A DNA stretch of 64,000 nt from DATGMP01 sp035293565 (GCA_035293565.1 DATGMP010000031.1:1-64000), one strand, 5' to 3'. Positions 43,851 through 52,237 are shown, numbered from the stretch's first letter. Translations and numbers: made by a program. Notes: generated by a model not told the origin, from the sequence alone.

Positions 43851-45710
43851 GTGTTCGATCTGGTTCAGGTAGAAAACGGCACGCGTCTCAAGACGGATCC
43901 ATCGCGCGATGATCTGTTGACGGATTTTGGAAAAGAGACTCTCGCCGACCGCTACTTGTTGCCGGACGAGACTTTCCAGGACCTCTTCGCGCGCGTCGCG
44001 GTCCGTTACGGCGACGACTCCGCCCATGCGCAGCGCCTGTATGATTACATCTCGAAGCTGTGGTTCATGCCGTCGACTCCGATTCTGTCGAACGGAGGCA
44101 CCGATCGCGGATTGCCGATCTCCTGTTTCCTCAACGAATCGTCGGACAGCCTGAATGGCATCGTCGATCTCTGGAACGAGAATGTCTGGTTGGCGGCGCG
44201 GGGCGGCGGCATCGGCAGCTATTGGGGCAATCTCCGGTCGATCGGCGAGCGCGTCGGGCGCAACGGCAAAACCAGCGGGATCGTCCCCTTCATCCGCGTC
44301 CAGGATTCGCTGACCCTCGCGATCAGTCAGGGATCGCTCCGCCGCGGCTCGGCGGCGGTCTATCTGCCGATCAGCCACCCCGAGATCGAGGAATTCGTCG
44401 AGTTGCGCCGGCCCACCGGCGGCGACCCCAATCGCAAGGCGCTCAATCTCCATCACGGTATCACCATTCCCGACGCCTTCATGCGCGCGGTCGAGAACGA
44501 CGAGGACTGGGCGCTGACCAGCCCCAAGAACGGGGCGGTGATCCGCCGCGTCTCGGCCCGTGCTTTGTGGATCCGTATCCTGACCGCCCGGATCGAGACC
44601 GGCGAACCCTATCTCATCTTCATCGACCACGTGAACCGCGCCATTCCCGAGCATCAAAAGCTCGCGGGCCTGCGCGTGAAGATGTCGAATCTCTGCAGCG
44701 AGATTACGCTGCCGACCGGCACGGATTCCTACGGCCAGGAGCGGACGGCGGTTTGCTGTCTCTCGTCGCTCAATCTCGAGAAGTTCCTCGAATGGCAGGA
44801 TCATCCGACCTTCATCGAGGACACGCTGCGCTTCCTCGATAACGTGCTCAGCGACTTCATCGACAAGGCGCCGGATTCGATGTCCCGCGCACGCTACTCG
44901 GCGGAGCGCGAGCGATCCGTCGGGCTGGGCGTCATGGGCTTCCACTCCTTCCTTCAGGGCATGGGCGTTCCCTTCGAGAGCGTGATGGCCAAGGTGTGGA
45001 ACCGGCGCATGTTCCAGCATGTCAAGCGCCAAGCCGACGCCGCTTCGCAAAAGCTGGCCTTTGAGCGCGGCGCCTGTCCCGACGCGTCCGACTACGGCAT
45101 CATGGAGCGCTTCTCGAACAAGATCGCGATCGCGCCGACGGCGTCGATCTCGATCATCTGCGGCGGCACCTCGCCTGGCATCGAGCCCTTGCCCAGCAAC
45201 GCCTATACGCACAAGACGCTCTCGGGCTCGTTTCCGGTCAGGAACCCGCATCTGCAAGCGCTCTTGGCCGAGCGCGGCAAGAACGACGAGGAGACTTGGT
45301 CGTCGATCGTGATGAATGGCGGCTCGGTGCAGCATCTCGACGTGCTGAACGAACAAGAGAAGGCCGTATTCAAGACGGCCTTCGAGCTCGACCAGCGTTG
45401 GGTGATCGAATTGGCGGCCGATCGCACGCCGTTCATCTGCCAGTCGCAATCGCTGAACGTCTTCATTCCCGCCAACGTGCACAAGCGTGATCTGCACCAG
45501 ATCCACTTTCAGGCATGGAAGAAGGGCGTGAAGTCTCTCTATTACTGCCGCTCGATGTCGATCCAGCGCGCCGAGGCGGCGGTCGCCACGCCGGCGCCCT
45601 CGTCCGAGATCATTCAGGCCGCCGACGCACGGTCGCGACTCGGCTCGACGTTGCCGGCCACGGAATCCTCGGCCGGGGCGAACTACGAGGAATGCCTGTC
45701 ATGTCAGTGA
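43851..45710 (+). CDS. nrdA: Ribonucleoside-diphosphate reductase alpha subunit (class Ia), no ATP-cone
   Basis: A 619-residue large subunit of ribonucleotide reductase, which turns ribonucleotides into deoxyribonucleotides. Start GTG 43851 has AGGAGG seven bases upstream; longer frames run through the DnaA box. Active-site residues: Cys92 (PISCFLNESSDS), Asn280-Cys282-Glu284 (NLCSEITLP), Cys303 (CCLSSLNL) and the C-terminal redox pair in ECLSCQ. The N-terminus begins directly at the catalytic domain and lacks the roughly 90-residue ATP-cone of E. coli NrdA, so dATP overall feedback through that domain is absent. Its stop overlaps the next gene by 10 bases. Confidence 0.95.
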   Translation: MFDLVQVENGTRLKTDPSRDDLLTDFGKETLADRYLLPDETFQDLFARVAVRYGDDSAHAQRLYDYISKLWFMPSTPILSNGGTDRGLPISCFLNESSDSLNGIVDLWNENVWLAARGGGIGSYWGNLRSIGERVGRNGKTSGIVPFIRVQDSLTLAISQGSLRRGSAAVYLPISHPEIEEFVELRRPTGGDPNRKALNLHHGITIPDAFMRAVENDEDWALTSPKNGAVIRRVSARALWIRILTARIETGEPYLIFIDHVNRAIPEHQKLAGLRVKMSNLCSEITLPTGTDSYGQERTAVCCLSSLNLEKFLEWQDHPTFIEDTLRFLDNVLSDFIDKAPDSMSRARYSAERERSVGLGVMGFHSFLQGMGVPFESVMAKVWNRRMFQHVKRQADAASQKLAFERGACPDASDYGIMERFSNKIAIAPTASISIICGGTSPGIEPLPSNAYTHKTLSGSFPVRNPHLQALLAERGKNDEETWSSIVMNGGSVQHLDVLNEQEKAVFKTAFELDQRWVIELAADRTPFICQSQSLNVFIPANVHKRDLHQIHFQAWKKGVKSLYYCRSMSIQRAEAAVATPAPSSEIIQAADARSRLGSTLPATESSAGANYEECLSCQ

Positions 45711-46081
45711 CGACGATGGGCGAGCTTCCGACCAATCTCCGATTCAAGCTAGGCGCCAAGTGGCATGCGCTGGTGGCCTGCGTGTGCCTCTATCGGAACG
45801 TCAGTCCGGAAACGATGACGGTCCGTTACTTGGTGCTCACCAAAGATCGGCGCTTTGCCTATCTGGAGGCCGTTGTCGGAGACAGGGGCGTGCGTCCCGT
45901 TACCGAAATGACTCGCGAGCGGGCGCTCCGGTTTCTGGTGGAGAATGGCGAGGGCGACGTGGTGGAGGAGTTTCCGGACATCTTCCGCGAGGAGCCGATG
46001 ATCGCCGGCTCTTCCTCCGACGAAGCGGCCGTCGCGCCCAAGGATCGCCCCGCCGAGCCTTATCTCTTCCCGCTGCACTGA
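45701..46081 (+). CDS. Unknown protein encoded between nrdA and nrdB
   Basis: A 126-residue protein whose ATG 45701 overlaps the nrdA end by 10 bases, so it is translated with it. It ends 21 bases before nrdB. The N-terminal half is mixed sheet (VRYLVLTKDRRFAYLEAVVG), then an acidic helix (MTRERALRFLVENGEGDVVEEF) and a variable tail. I do not recognise a family. Position suggests a ribonucleotide reductase accessory or regulator, an inference only. It is unlike NrdI, NrdH or YfaE. Confidence 0.8.
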   Translation: MSVTTMGELPTNLRFKLGAKWHALVACVCLYRNVSPETMTVRYLVLTKDRRFAYLEAVVGDRGVRPVTEMTRERALRFLVENGEGDVVEEFPDIFREEPMIAGSSSDEAAVAPKDRPAEPYLFPLH

Positions 46082-46102
46082 TCCTTTCGCGAAAGTCGTC
46101 CG

Positions 46103-47065
46103 ATGGCCAATCTTCTCACCCCCAACCACGTCTACAAGCCCTTCAGCTATCCTTGGGCCTATGAGGCTTGGATGACCCAGCAGCGCATTCACTGGCTGCC
46201 GGAGGAGGTGCCGCTTGCCGACGACGTGAAGGATTGGCGCAACAAGCTCAACGATGCCGAACGCAATCTGCTCTCCCAGATCTTCCGCTTCTTCACGCAG
46301 GCGGACGTCGAGGTGAACAATTGCTACATGAAGCACTATTCGCGGGTGTTTCAGCCGACCGAAGTAAGGATGATGCTGGCCGCTTTCTCGAACATCGAGA
46401 CGGTGCATATCGCGGCGTACAGCCATCTGCTCGACACGATCGGCATGCCCGAGACCGAGTACTCGGCCTTCATGCGCTACAAGGCGATGAAGGATAAGTA
46501 CGATTACATGCAGGGCTTCAATGTCGAATCGCGCGAGAATATCGCGCTGACGCTCGCCGTCTTCGGCGCCTTCACCGAAGGACTGCAGCTCTTCGCATCC
46601 TTCGCGATCCTGATGAACTTCCCACGCTTCAACAAGATGAAGGGGATGGGGCAAATCATCTCCTGGAGCGTGCGCGACGAGACGCTGCACACGCTGTCGA
46701 TCATCAAGCTTTTCCGCGCTTTCATCGAAGAGAATCACGACATCTGGACGACGGAGCTGCAGCGCGAGATCTACAAAGCGTGCGAGACCATCGTCACGCA
46801 CGAAGATGCCTTCATCGATCTCGCCTTCGAGCAGGGCGGCGTGCAAGGACTGACGAGCGAAGACGTCAAGACCTATATCCGCTACATCGCCGATCGCCGC
46901 CTGTCGCAGCTCGGTCTACAGCCGATCTATCGCATCCCGGCCAATCCGCTCCCGTGGATGGATGCGATGCTGAACGGCGTCGAGCACGCCAATTTCTTCG
47001 AAAGCCGCGCGACCGAATATTCGAAGGCGTCGACCGAGGGCACCTGGGACGAGGCGTTCGAGTAG
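46103..47065 (+). CDS. nrdB: Ribonucleoside-diphosphate reductase beta subunit (class Ia)
   Basis: A 320-residue radical-generating subunit. Metal ligands and radical residue align by spacing with E. coli R2: Asp68, Glu99, His102, radical Tyr106 (NIETVHIAAYSHLL), Glu159, Glu193 and His196 (DETLH). All are kept, so a tyrosyl-radical di-metal enzyme is expected. It pairs with NrdA; the unit is nrdA, an unknown gene, nrdB. It ends seven bases from the convergent nitroreductase. Confidence 0.96.
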   Translation: MANLLTPNHVYKPFSYPWAYEAWMTQQRIHWLPEEVPLADDVKDWRNKLNDAERNLLSQIFRFFTQADVEVNNCYMKHYSRVFQPTEVRMMLAAFSNIETVHIAAYSHLLDTIGMPETEYSAFMRYKAMKDKYDYMQGFNVESRENIALTLAVFGAFTEGLQLFASFAILMNFPRFNKMKGMGQIISWSVRDETLHTLSIIKLFRAFIEENHDIWTTELQREIYKACETIVTHEDAFIDLAFEQGGVQGLTSEDVKTYIRYIADRRLSQLGLQPIYRIPANPLPWMDAMLNGVEHANFFESRATEYSKASTEGTWDEAFE

Positions 47066-47072
47066 GGGTTCG

Positions 47073-47756
47073 CTACCGTTTCCCGAACCTATTCCAGCTC
47101 ACTACCTCGCTGACCGGCTTGCGCCCGGCCTTGTGGAAGTCGGTGCCGATCGTATAGGCGATCGGGAAGAGGCCGACCTGGGTGTATTCCGCGATCGGGA
47201 TATCGAGCAGCTCGGCCATCTCGCGCTCGCGCAATAAGTGGGCCGTCGTCCATGCGCTGCCGAGCCCGCGCACGCGGAGCGCCAGGAACAGGCTCCAGAC
47301 GGCGGGCAGCACCGAGCCCCAGGAGCTCGCCTGGCGAAAGAGCGTCATCTGGTCGGGCCGGCCGAGAAACATCGGTATGACGACCGCCGGCACCTTCGCC
47401 ATGTTTTGGCGGAGATAGGCGACCGACTCCGACATCTTTTGCCGCGCAGGGCCCTCCGCGCCGGTTTTGTCCGCGGCGACGAGCTCGGCGATCTCCTTTA
47501 CGTAGCCCTGGCCGTGCGCGGTCTGGAGGAAATCGTCGAGAGACGCGTCATAGATCTTGCTGATACCGGCGAGCAGAGCCGGATCGTCGACCACCACCCA
47601 TTGCCAGGTGTTCATGTTCGAGCCGTTGGGGGCTTGGAAGGCGATTTCCAAACACTCCTCGATCAGCGCACGCGGGACCTTGCGGGTGAGGTCGAGGCGC
47701 TTGCGCACCGAGCGTGTCGTGGTAAGGACCTGGTCTGGCGTCAAATCGAGCAGCAT
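47073..47756 (-). CDS. Nitroreductase family protein
   Basis: A 227-residue FMN-dependent oxidoreductase fold. ATG 47756 has GGAAGAG directly upstream. TTRSVRKRLDL near the N-terminus (FMN phosphate binding), APNGSNMNTWQWVVVDD and the late segment LRVRGLGSAWTT are typical of the family. It reduces nitro compounds, quinones or similar acceptors with NAD(P)H; the natural substrate is unknown. It is divergent from the GFA-family gene. Confidence 0.9.
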   Translation of the reverse strand: MLLDLTPDQVLTTTRSVRKRLDLTRKVPRALIEECLEIAFQAPNGSNMNTWQWVVVDDPALLAGISKIYDASLDDFLQTAHGQGYVKEIAELVAADKTGAEGPARQKMSESVAYLRQNMAKVPAVVIPMFLGRPDQMTLFRQASSWGSVLPAVWSLFLALRVRGLGSAWTTAHLLREREMAELLDIPIAEYTQVGLFPIAYTIGTDFHKAGRKPVSEVVSWNRFGKR

Positions 47757-47838
47757 CTCTTCCTCCCATGAGACGTTTACCGATCCATGATCGCCGATCC
47801 GCCGGCGATTGTAAGCCTGAACGGAAAGAGGCATTCGC

Positions 47839-48312
47839 ATGACCGACCGCGACAATCCCGAAATTATCGACGCCGAGCTGACAGGCGGATGCCAATGCGG
47901 GAAGGTGCGCTATCGCGTCACCATGCGGCCGTTCAACGTGCATTACTGCCATTGCCGCATGTGCCAGCGCGCGGTCGGCAATCTCTTCGCGGCTTTGGCC
48001 TCCGTGTTGAAGGACCATCTCGAATGGACGAAGGGCGAGCCCGCGATCTTCGAATCATCGAGCGCGGTCGATCGCGGCTTCTGCCGCGATTGCGGTACGC
48101 CGCTTTTCTATTCGGCGAAGAGTTCGCCGCGCCTGTCGCTCACGATCGGCAGCTTCGATCATCCGGTCGAGGTGAGGCCCGAGCGCCATTACGGCGTCGA
48201 GAGCCAGATCCCCTGGGTCCACATCGACGATGATCTTCCGCGCGAGCCGACCGATCCCGGCTGGGACTTCCTGAATGGGATGGTGTCGCGCCAGGACCCG
48301 GCCGGCGCCTGA
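47839..48312 (+). CDS. GFA family protein (CENP-V/GFA zinc domain)
   Basis: A 157-residue protein with the GFA zinc-binding cysteines: GGCQCGKVRY, CHCRMCQ and FCRDCGTPLF. The family was named for glutathione-dependent formaldehyde activation, but most members, including this one, have no proven reaction. It is divergent from the nitroreductase with an 82-base gap and converges on the SHOCT-like gene. Confidence 0.92.
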   Translation: MTDRDNPEIIDAELTGGCQCGKVRYRVTMRPFNVHYCHCRMCQRAVGNLFAALASVLKDHLEWTKGEPAIFESSSAVDRGFCRDCGTPLFYSAKSSPRLSLTIGSFDHPVEVRPERHYGVESQIPWVHIDDDLPREPTDPGWDFLNGMVSRQDPAGA

Positions 48313-48316
48313 GAGG

Positions 48317-48499
48317 CTAAGCCTCGCGCTCCTCGGATTCGATCGCGCGCCGCCGCGTCTCATATTCTTCGCGACTGATCAGGCCGCGCTTCAGCATGGC
48401 GTCGAGGGCAAACAGGGAACGGCGACGACTCTCGCCCGGATCGCCGCTTTCCGAATCGGTGTCCGAATTGGCCGCTCCCGGCCATTTTGAGTTGCTCAT
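48317..48499 (-). CDS. Small SHOCT-like protein
   Basis: A 60-residue protein starting at ATG 48499. The first half is Ser/Asp/Glu-rich and disordered; the second is the SHOCT-type helical pair LDAMLKRGLISREEYETRRRAI. SHOCT motifs usually sit at protein ends and aid oligomerisation. As a free-standing small protein its role is unknown. The start could be earlier, but the upstream residues do not look like a helix or signal. Confidence 0.65.
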   Translation of the reverse strand: MSNSKWPGAANSDTDSESGDPGESRRRSLFALDAMLKRGLISREEYETRRRAIESEEREA

Positions 48500-48552
48500 C
48501 GAGCATCGCCCCGCAAGTCGTTGCGTTAAAACGCCTCCCAGCCACAAAATGC

Positions 48553-48581
48553 CTGACAATCCGCTAGATATGGTATAGAGT
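48553..48581 (+). promoter_or_regulatory. Candidate promoter for the leader or small RNA before phoH
   Basis: CTGACA (48553-48558), 17 bases, TAGAGT (48576-48581). A start near 48588 would give a transcript of about 150 bases ending at the strong terminator. Only moderate matches to the consensus. Confidence 0.35.
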
Positions 48582-48587
48582 GATTTC

Positions 48588-48738
48588 GCAATTGGTTTCC
48601 CTAGCAGCGAGGACTCGTATCATTCCTCTCGGCGGGCCACTTCCATCGCCATGGCACTTGCCGGCGCCGCCCGGACAGCTGAGCGTTCTCGCATCTTTTA
48701 GCCCCTTTTCTCCCACCCCGCTCGTGCGGGGTTTTTTT
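48588..48738 (+). ncRNA. Candidate small RNA or attenuator leader upstream of phoH
   Basis: An approximately 150-base stretch without a convincing gene, between a candidate promoter and the best intrinsic terminator in the window, and before the phoH start at 48798. It holds possible stems (GAGGA with TCCTC; GGCGG with CCGCC). It does not show the SRP-RNA GGAAGCAGC loop, RNase P landmarks or tmRNA features. It is either an independent small RNA or a leader whose terminator controls phoH. Confidence 0.4.
48716..48738 (+). terminator. Strong Rho-independent terminator upstream of phoH
   Basis: CCCCGC (48716-48721), loop TCGT, GCGGGG (48726-48731), then seven T. No plus-strand gene ends shortly before it; the nearest, the GFA gene, ends 400 bases upstream. 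It probably ends a short transcript or acts as an attenuator. Confidence 0.88.
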
Positions 48739-48797
48739 GTGCCCGGCGGGTTTGGCCCGAGCACGCGATCATCCCCCAGCCTAGAAAGGGTCCCGTT

Positions 48798-49538
48798 ATG
48801 GCAAAGCGCTCGTCCCGTGCCCTTGCTGCCGCTCATGCCGAAAGCGCCGAACATGGCAAGGTTCAGCCGCTGTTCGGCGGAGGGTGGGACCCGCTCGATG
48901 ACCGCCGGGATCAAAGCTACGTCCGGAAGGTCAAGCCGCGCAGCCCCAACCAGCAGCGGCTGCTCCAAGCCATCGCCGACCACTCCCTGACGCTTGCGAT
49001 CGGCCCAGCCGGAACCGGCAAGACCTACCTCGCCGTCGCCGCCGCGGTTGAGGCTCTCGAGGCCGGCCGGATCGAGCGGATCGTGCTGTCGCGTCCGGCG
49101 ATCGAAGCGGGGGAGAGTCTGGGCTATCTGCCCGGCGACATGCTGGAGAAGATGGCGCCCTATCTCCGGCCGCTCTTCGACTGCCTGACCGACCGCCTCG
49201 GCGGCAAACGGCTCCGCGCGCTGATCGCCGAGGGCGAAATCGAGATCGCGCCGATCGGCTATATGCGCGGCCGTACGCTGAACAACGCTTTCGTCGTCAT
49301 CGACGAGGCGCAGAACTGCACGTACGCGCAGATGAAGATGCTGCTGACCCGGCTAGGTTGGCACTCGACCATGGTGATCACCGGCGATCCCGAGCAGACG
49401 GACCTCTTGGACGGGCTCTCGGGTCTGTCGGATATCGCGCGTAGGCTCGAAACGATACCGGGCATCGCGGTGGTGCGGTTGGAAGAGCACGACATCGTCC
49501 GCCACCCGCTGGTCGGCTCGATGCTGGGCGTGCTTTAG
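48798..49538 (+). CDS. PhoH family ATPase
   Basis: A 246-residue PhoH-like protein with Walker A AIGPAGTGKTYLA, LSRPAIEAGESLGYLPGDM, Walker B VVIDEAQNCT and the sensor segment ITGDPEQTDL. It belongs to the PhoH1/YlaK type that may act as an RNA helicase-like ATPase. It differs from the longer PhoH2 with a PIN domain and from the ybeY-coupled PhoL. ATG 48798 has AAAGGG eight bases upstream. The strong terminator in its leader suggests regulated expression. Confidence 0.93.
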   Translation: MAKRSSRALAAAHAESAEHGKVQPLFGGGWDPLDDRRDQSYVRKVKPRSPNQQRLLQAIADHSLTLAIGPAGTGKTYLAVAAAVEALEAGRIERIVLSRPAIEAGESLGYLPGDMLEKMAPYLRPLFDCLTDRLGGKRLRALIAEGEIEIAPIGYMRGRTLNNAFVVIDEAQNCTYAQMKMLLTRLGWHSTMVITGDPEQTDLLDGLSGLSDIARRLETIPGIAVVRLEEHDIVRHPLVGSMLGVL

Positions 49539-49548
49539 AAGCCGAAGT

Positions 49549-50295
49549 TCAGCTCGCCGTTGCCGCGAGCGCCCGCCTGGCCTGATCGATCCAGGGCTGC
49601 TGCGCCCGGCGGTAATGGTTGGGCGCGAGCTTGGCGCGGCGGAGAATCTCTTCATAGAGCTGCCGCGCCTCTTCGATGCGTCCTGCGGCGGCGAGCGAGA
49701 CGGCATAGCGGTAGCGCGCCTCCTCGCCGGGATAACGGTCGGCGATCGCGGCGTACTGCGCGCGTGCTTCGTCCGAACGGCCGAGATGTTCGAGGCAGAT
49801 TGCTCGGAAGAGCCGCCGCTCGATCGGCTCGTCTCCGCGCTGGTCCCGCGCGAGTTCGTCGAGCGATTGCAGACAGGCGGCGTAGTCCCTCTGGCCGGCG
49901 CGGGCGCGCGCGAGGCCGAACAGCAAGGCCGGATCGTCACGATGGATGCCGACGAGCGTGCGCTCATAGAGGTCGGCGGCCTCGTCATACTGACCAGCGT
50001 CCAACAAGGCCTCGCCCAGCCGGCGGCGATTCTCGGTCGTGTCGGCGACTTCGAGCGCGCGGCGCCGGGCGCGGATATCGCCGCCGGGGTCGACCGTTCT
50101 GCGGATCTCACCCGAAAGTCGGCTGGCCGTCCGCCCGCGAAACAGCGAGGGGAGTATCTCGACCAGCAGATAGGCCAGGATGCCGGCCGCCGGCAGGAAG
50201 ATCACGACATAGATCCAGATGCGATCCCGGCCGGTCCGGAAGATGTGAACAATGCAAAGGATCTGAAACAGAATTGAAATTCCGAAAATCGGCAT
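49549..50295 (-). CDS. Membrane-anchored TPR protein with PLD-nuclease-like N-terminal segment
   Basis: A 248-residue protein. The N-terminus MPIFGISILFQILCIVHIFRT has a membrane helix, then a second helix (YVVIFLPAAGILAYLLVEIL), a pair like the PLDNc-type membrane segment. Several TPR-like helix pairs follow (from about residue 90: RRLGEALLDAGQYDEAADLYER, then GLARARAGQRDYAACLQSLDE). TPRs bind partner proteins. ATG 50295 is chosen since the much longer open frame upstream is antisense to the FkbM methyltransferase gene. It ends ten bases from phoH, convergent. Confidence 0.82.
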   Translation of the reverse strand: MPIFGISILFQILCIVHIFRTGRDRIWIYVVIFLPAAGILAYLLVEILPSLFRGRTASRLSGEIRRTVDPGGDIRARRRALEVADTTENRRRLGEALLDAGQYDEAADLYERTLVGIHRDDPALLFGLARARAGQRDYAACLQSLDELARDQRGDEPIERRLFRAICLEHLGRSDEARAQYAAIADRYPGEEARYRYAVSLAAAGRIEEARQLYEEILRRAKLAPNHYRRAQQPWIDQARRALAATAS

Positions 50296-50466
50296 GTGAC
50301 TACCCCAGAAGAAGGCCCTCGGACGTCTGGTTGTGGGTGGGGACCGGCGTTCATCCGACGAGCGTATATATGCCCTGGGTTTCAACAAAGAACAATGGGG
50401 GAACTTTGCCGCACCCCATTTTGCGTCTACATTGCGCTTCTTTCGTACGAAGTTCGGGACGATCGA

Positions 50467-51189
50467 ATGCCATCCGGAGGTTTGCGCCTCGAAGGCAGGG
50501 CGCGCTTCACGCGCATGGCCCATCTCTTCAAGGCCGTCGCCAAGCAGCACCATAAGGAGCTGATCCCGATTCTCAGGCCCGTTCTGCCCGAGGATGGCAT
50601 CGTCTTCGATGTCGGTGCCCATGCCGGCCAGATGGCGAAGCTGTTCGCTCGCATGGCGCCACGCGGACGCGTCTATGCCTTCGAGCCCGGCGCCTATGCG
50701 CTGTCGATTCTGCGGCCGGCGGTAAAGCTGCGTGGACGCGGCCGGATCACGGTCGAGCCGATTGCGCTCGGCGCCGAGCCCGGCACCCTCACGCTCACGA
50801 CGCCGATCAAGCGCTCCGGCAGCTACGGTTTCGGGCTCAGCCATCTCGGGTTCGCCGGCGAAGGGCGTTCGTTTCGGCACGAGGTCGAAGTCGACACGAT
50901 CGATCGTTATGTGGAGCGGCACCGCATCACGCGGCTCCATCTCATCAAGGCCGACATCGAGGGCTGGGAGTTGCGCATGCTTGCCGGCGCCCGCCATACG
51001 CTCGCGACCTTGAAGCCTGCGCTGGTGCTGGAAGCGGTCGACGCCTATCTCTCCCGCGCCGAGGATTCGCGCCCGGCGCTGTGGCGTTTCCTCTCGGACC
51101 TGGGCTATCGGCCTCATCGTCTCGAGCCTGGGCTGCCGCCCTTCGCGCCGGAGGCCGATGGCGACGTGGTCTGGATCTGCGGCACCTAG
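50467..51189 (+). CDS. FkbM family methyltransferase
   Basis: A 240-residue SAM methyltransferase of the FkbM type. The SAM site is FDVGAHAGQMAKLFARMAP, followed by YAFEPG; LIKADIEGWELRMLAGA near the middle is the FkbM signature. These enzymes O-methylate sugars, polyketides or glycopeptides; the target is unknown. ATG 50467 is chosen (GGGA upstream); an open frame extends further left but has no similarity. It is divergent from the TPR protein. Confidence 0.86.
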   Translation: MPSGGLRLEGRARFTRMAHLFKAVAKQHHKELIPILRPVLPEDGIVFDVGAHAGQMAKLFARMAPRGRVYAFEPGAYALSILRPAVKLRGRGRITVEPIALGAEPGTLTLTTPIKRSGSYGFGLSHLGFAGEGRSFRHEVEVDTIDRYVERHRITRLHLIKADIEGWELRMLAGARHTLATLKPALVLEAVDAYLSRAEDSRPALWRFLSDLGYRPHRLEPGLPPFAPEADGDVVWICGT

Positions 51190-51243
51190 GCTGACACCGG
51201 GTCGCAGTGGCGTTGCAGGGCGCGCGGTCGTATATCCCCCTCC

Positions 51244-51861
51244 ATGCCTTCAAAGTCGCAAAGATCGAACGGGCCGCTTCTCGGCCTGATGATCGGGATG
51301 ATGGTCGCCGCGGCGATTGCCGTGATCGTCGCCTGGAACGTCGTCAAAAGCGGCCCGCGCGATATTTCCGCGCCGGACATCGGCGGCCCTTTCACGCTCG
51401 TCGACCAGACCGGCCGGCAAGTCACCGACAAGACTTATGACGGCTCTTACCGGCTGATCTATTTCGGCTACACCTTCTGCCCCGACGCCTGTCCGACCGA
51501 ACTGCAGGTGATGGCGGGCGCGATCGACGATATGGGCAAGGACGGAGACAAGGTCCAGCCGATCTTCGTCACGGTCGACCCGGCGCGCGATACGGTGAAG
51601 CAGCTCGCCGGCTATGTCCCGTCATTCCACAAGCGGCTGGTCGGCCTCACCGGTACACCCGAGCAGATCGCCCGGATCGCGAAGGAGTACAAGGTCTATT
51701 ATGCCAAGGCCGATGGACCGGATGCCAAGACCTATCTGATGAACCACTCCTCGTTCGTCTATCTCCTCGACCCCGCCGGCAAGTTCCTCACCGTCTTCCC
51801 GAGCGACATGGACTCCGAGAAGATGGCGAGCGAGATCGAGAAATATATGAAGCGGGGATGA
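51244..51861 (+). CDS. SCO1/SenC family copper protein
   Basis: A 205-residue thioredoxin-fold protein anchored by one N-terminal helix (LMIGMMVAAAIAVIVAW). The copper site is FCPDACP (Cys79, Cys83) with His168 in MNHSSFVYL. It delivers copper to the Cu-A centre of cytochrome c oxidase or acts as a periplasmic thiol reductase. No oxidase gene is in the window. Confidence 0.95.
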   Translation: MPSKSQRSNGPLLGLMIGMMVAAAIAVIVAWNVVKSGPRDISAPDIGGPFTLVDQTGRQVTDKTYDGSYRLIYFGYTFCPDACPTELQVMAGAIDDMGKDGDKVQPIFVTVDPARDTVKQLAGYVPSFHKRLVGLTGTPEQIARIAKEYKVYYAKADGPDAKTYLMNHSSFVYLLDPAGKFLTVFPSDMDSEKMASEIEKYMKRG

Positions 51862-51866
51862 GGCTC

Positions 51867-51936
51867 ATTGCGAGTGGAGCAAAGCAACGATGGCCCCGCA
51901 AGCACGGATCGCTTCATCGCTGACGCTCCTCGCAAT
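51867..51936. repeat. REP-like palindromic element, degenerate copy
   Basis: ATTGCGAG (51867-51874) is matched by CTCGCAAT (51929-51936), with GGAGC/GCTCC and AAGCA/GCTTC-type arms inside. The pattern is like the ATTGCGAGCG-AAGC...GCTTCG-CTCGCAAT repeats spread through rhizobial genomes. It lies between convergent SCO and small membrane-protein genes, a usual place for such repeats. One copy was noticed in this window. Confidence 0.6.
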
Positions 51937-51967
51937 CACGGCCTGATCGACCCGATTCCACCTCGCT

Positions 51968-52237
51968 CTAAGGATCTTCCCGCTCCGGCTCCAAGTCGCG
52001 CTTGATCCAGCGATAGATGATCCAGAAGAGGCCGAAGAGCAGGAACGAGGTCAGGTTGATGATGACCACGATCGCCAGCACCAGAGCCAGCGTGAGATGA
52101 TGGCGCAGATCGTTGAGGCTCTCGCGGTCGACGAAGGTGATGAGCGCGCCCAGAATGATTCCGAGCACTGCCGCAACCGCCACGATTTTGGCGTAAGCGC
52201 GACCGGGGTGGGGCATGGATCGTTGTAGGTCTGACAA
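51968..52237 (-). CDS. Small membrane protein, two transmembrane helices
   Basis: An 89-residue product with two hydrophobic helices (about residues 17-36, VAVAAVLGIILGALITF, and residues 48-73, TLALVLAIVVIINLTSFLLF) and a charged tail (RDLEPEREDP). No family is recognised. It may form a unit with upstream beta-oxidation genes on the same strand, but 62 bases separate them. Confidence 0.68.
   Translation of the reverse strand: MSDLQRSMPHPGRAYAKIVAVAAVLGIILGALITFVDRESLNDLRHHLTLALVLAIVVIINLTSFLLFGLFWIIYRWIKRDLEPEREDP

Noticed and set aside
43836..45506. Very long open frame antisense to nrdA
   Set aside because: GC-rich genes leave long open frames on the opposite strand. The predicted product is rich in Arg, Ala and Asp without a family, while the sense strand has all RNR motifs.
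50296..50466. Extended start of the FkbM methyltransferase
   Set aside because: The extra 57 residues show no similarity to the family and overlap the promoter region shared with the divergent TPR gene.
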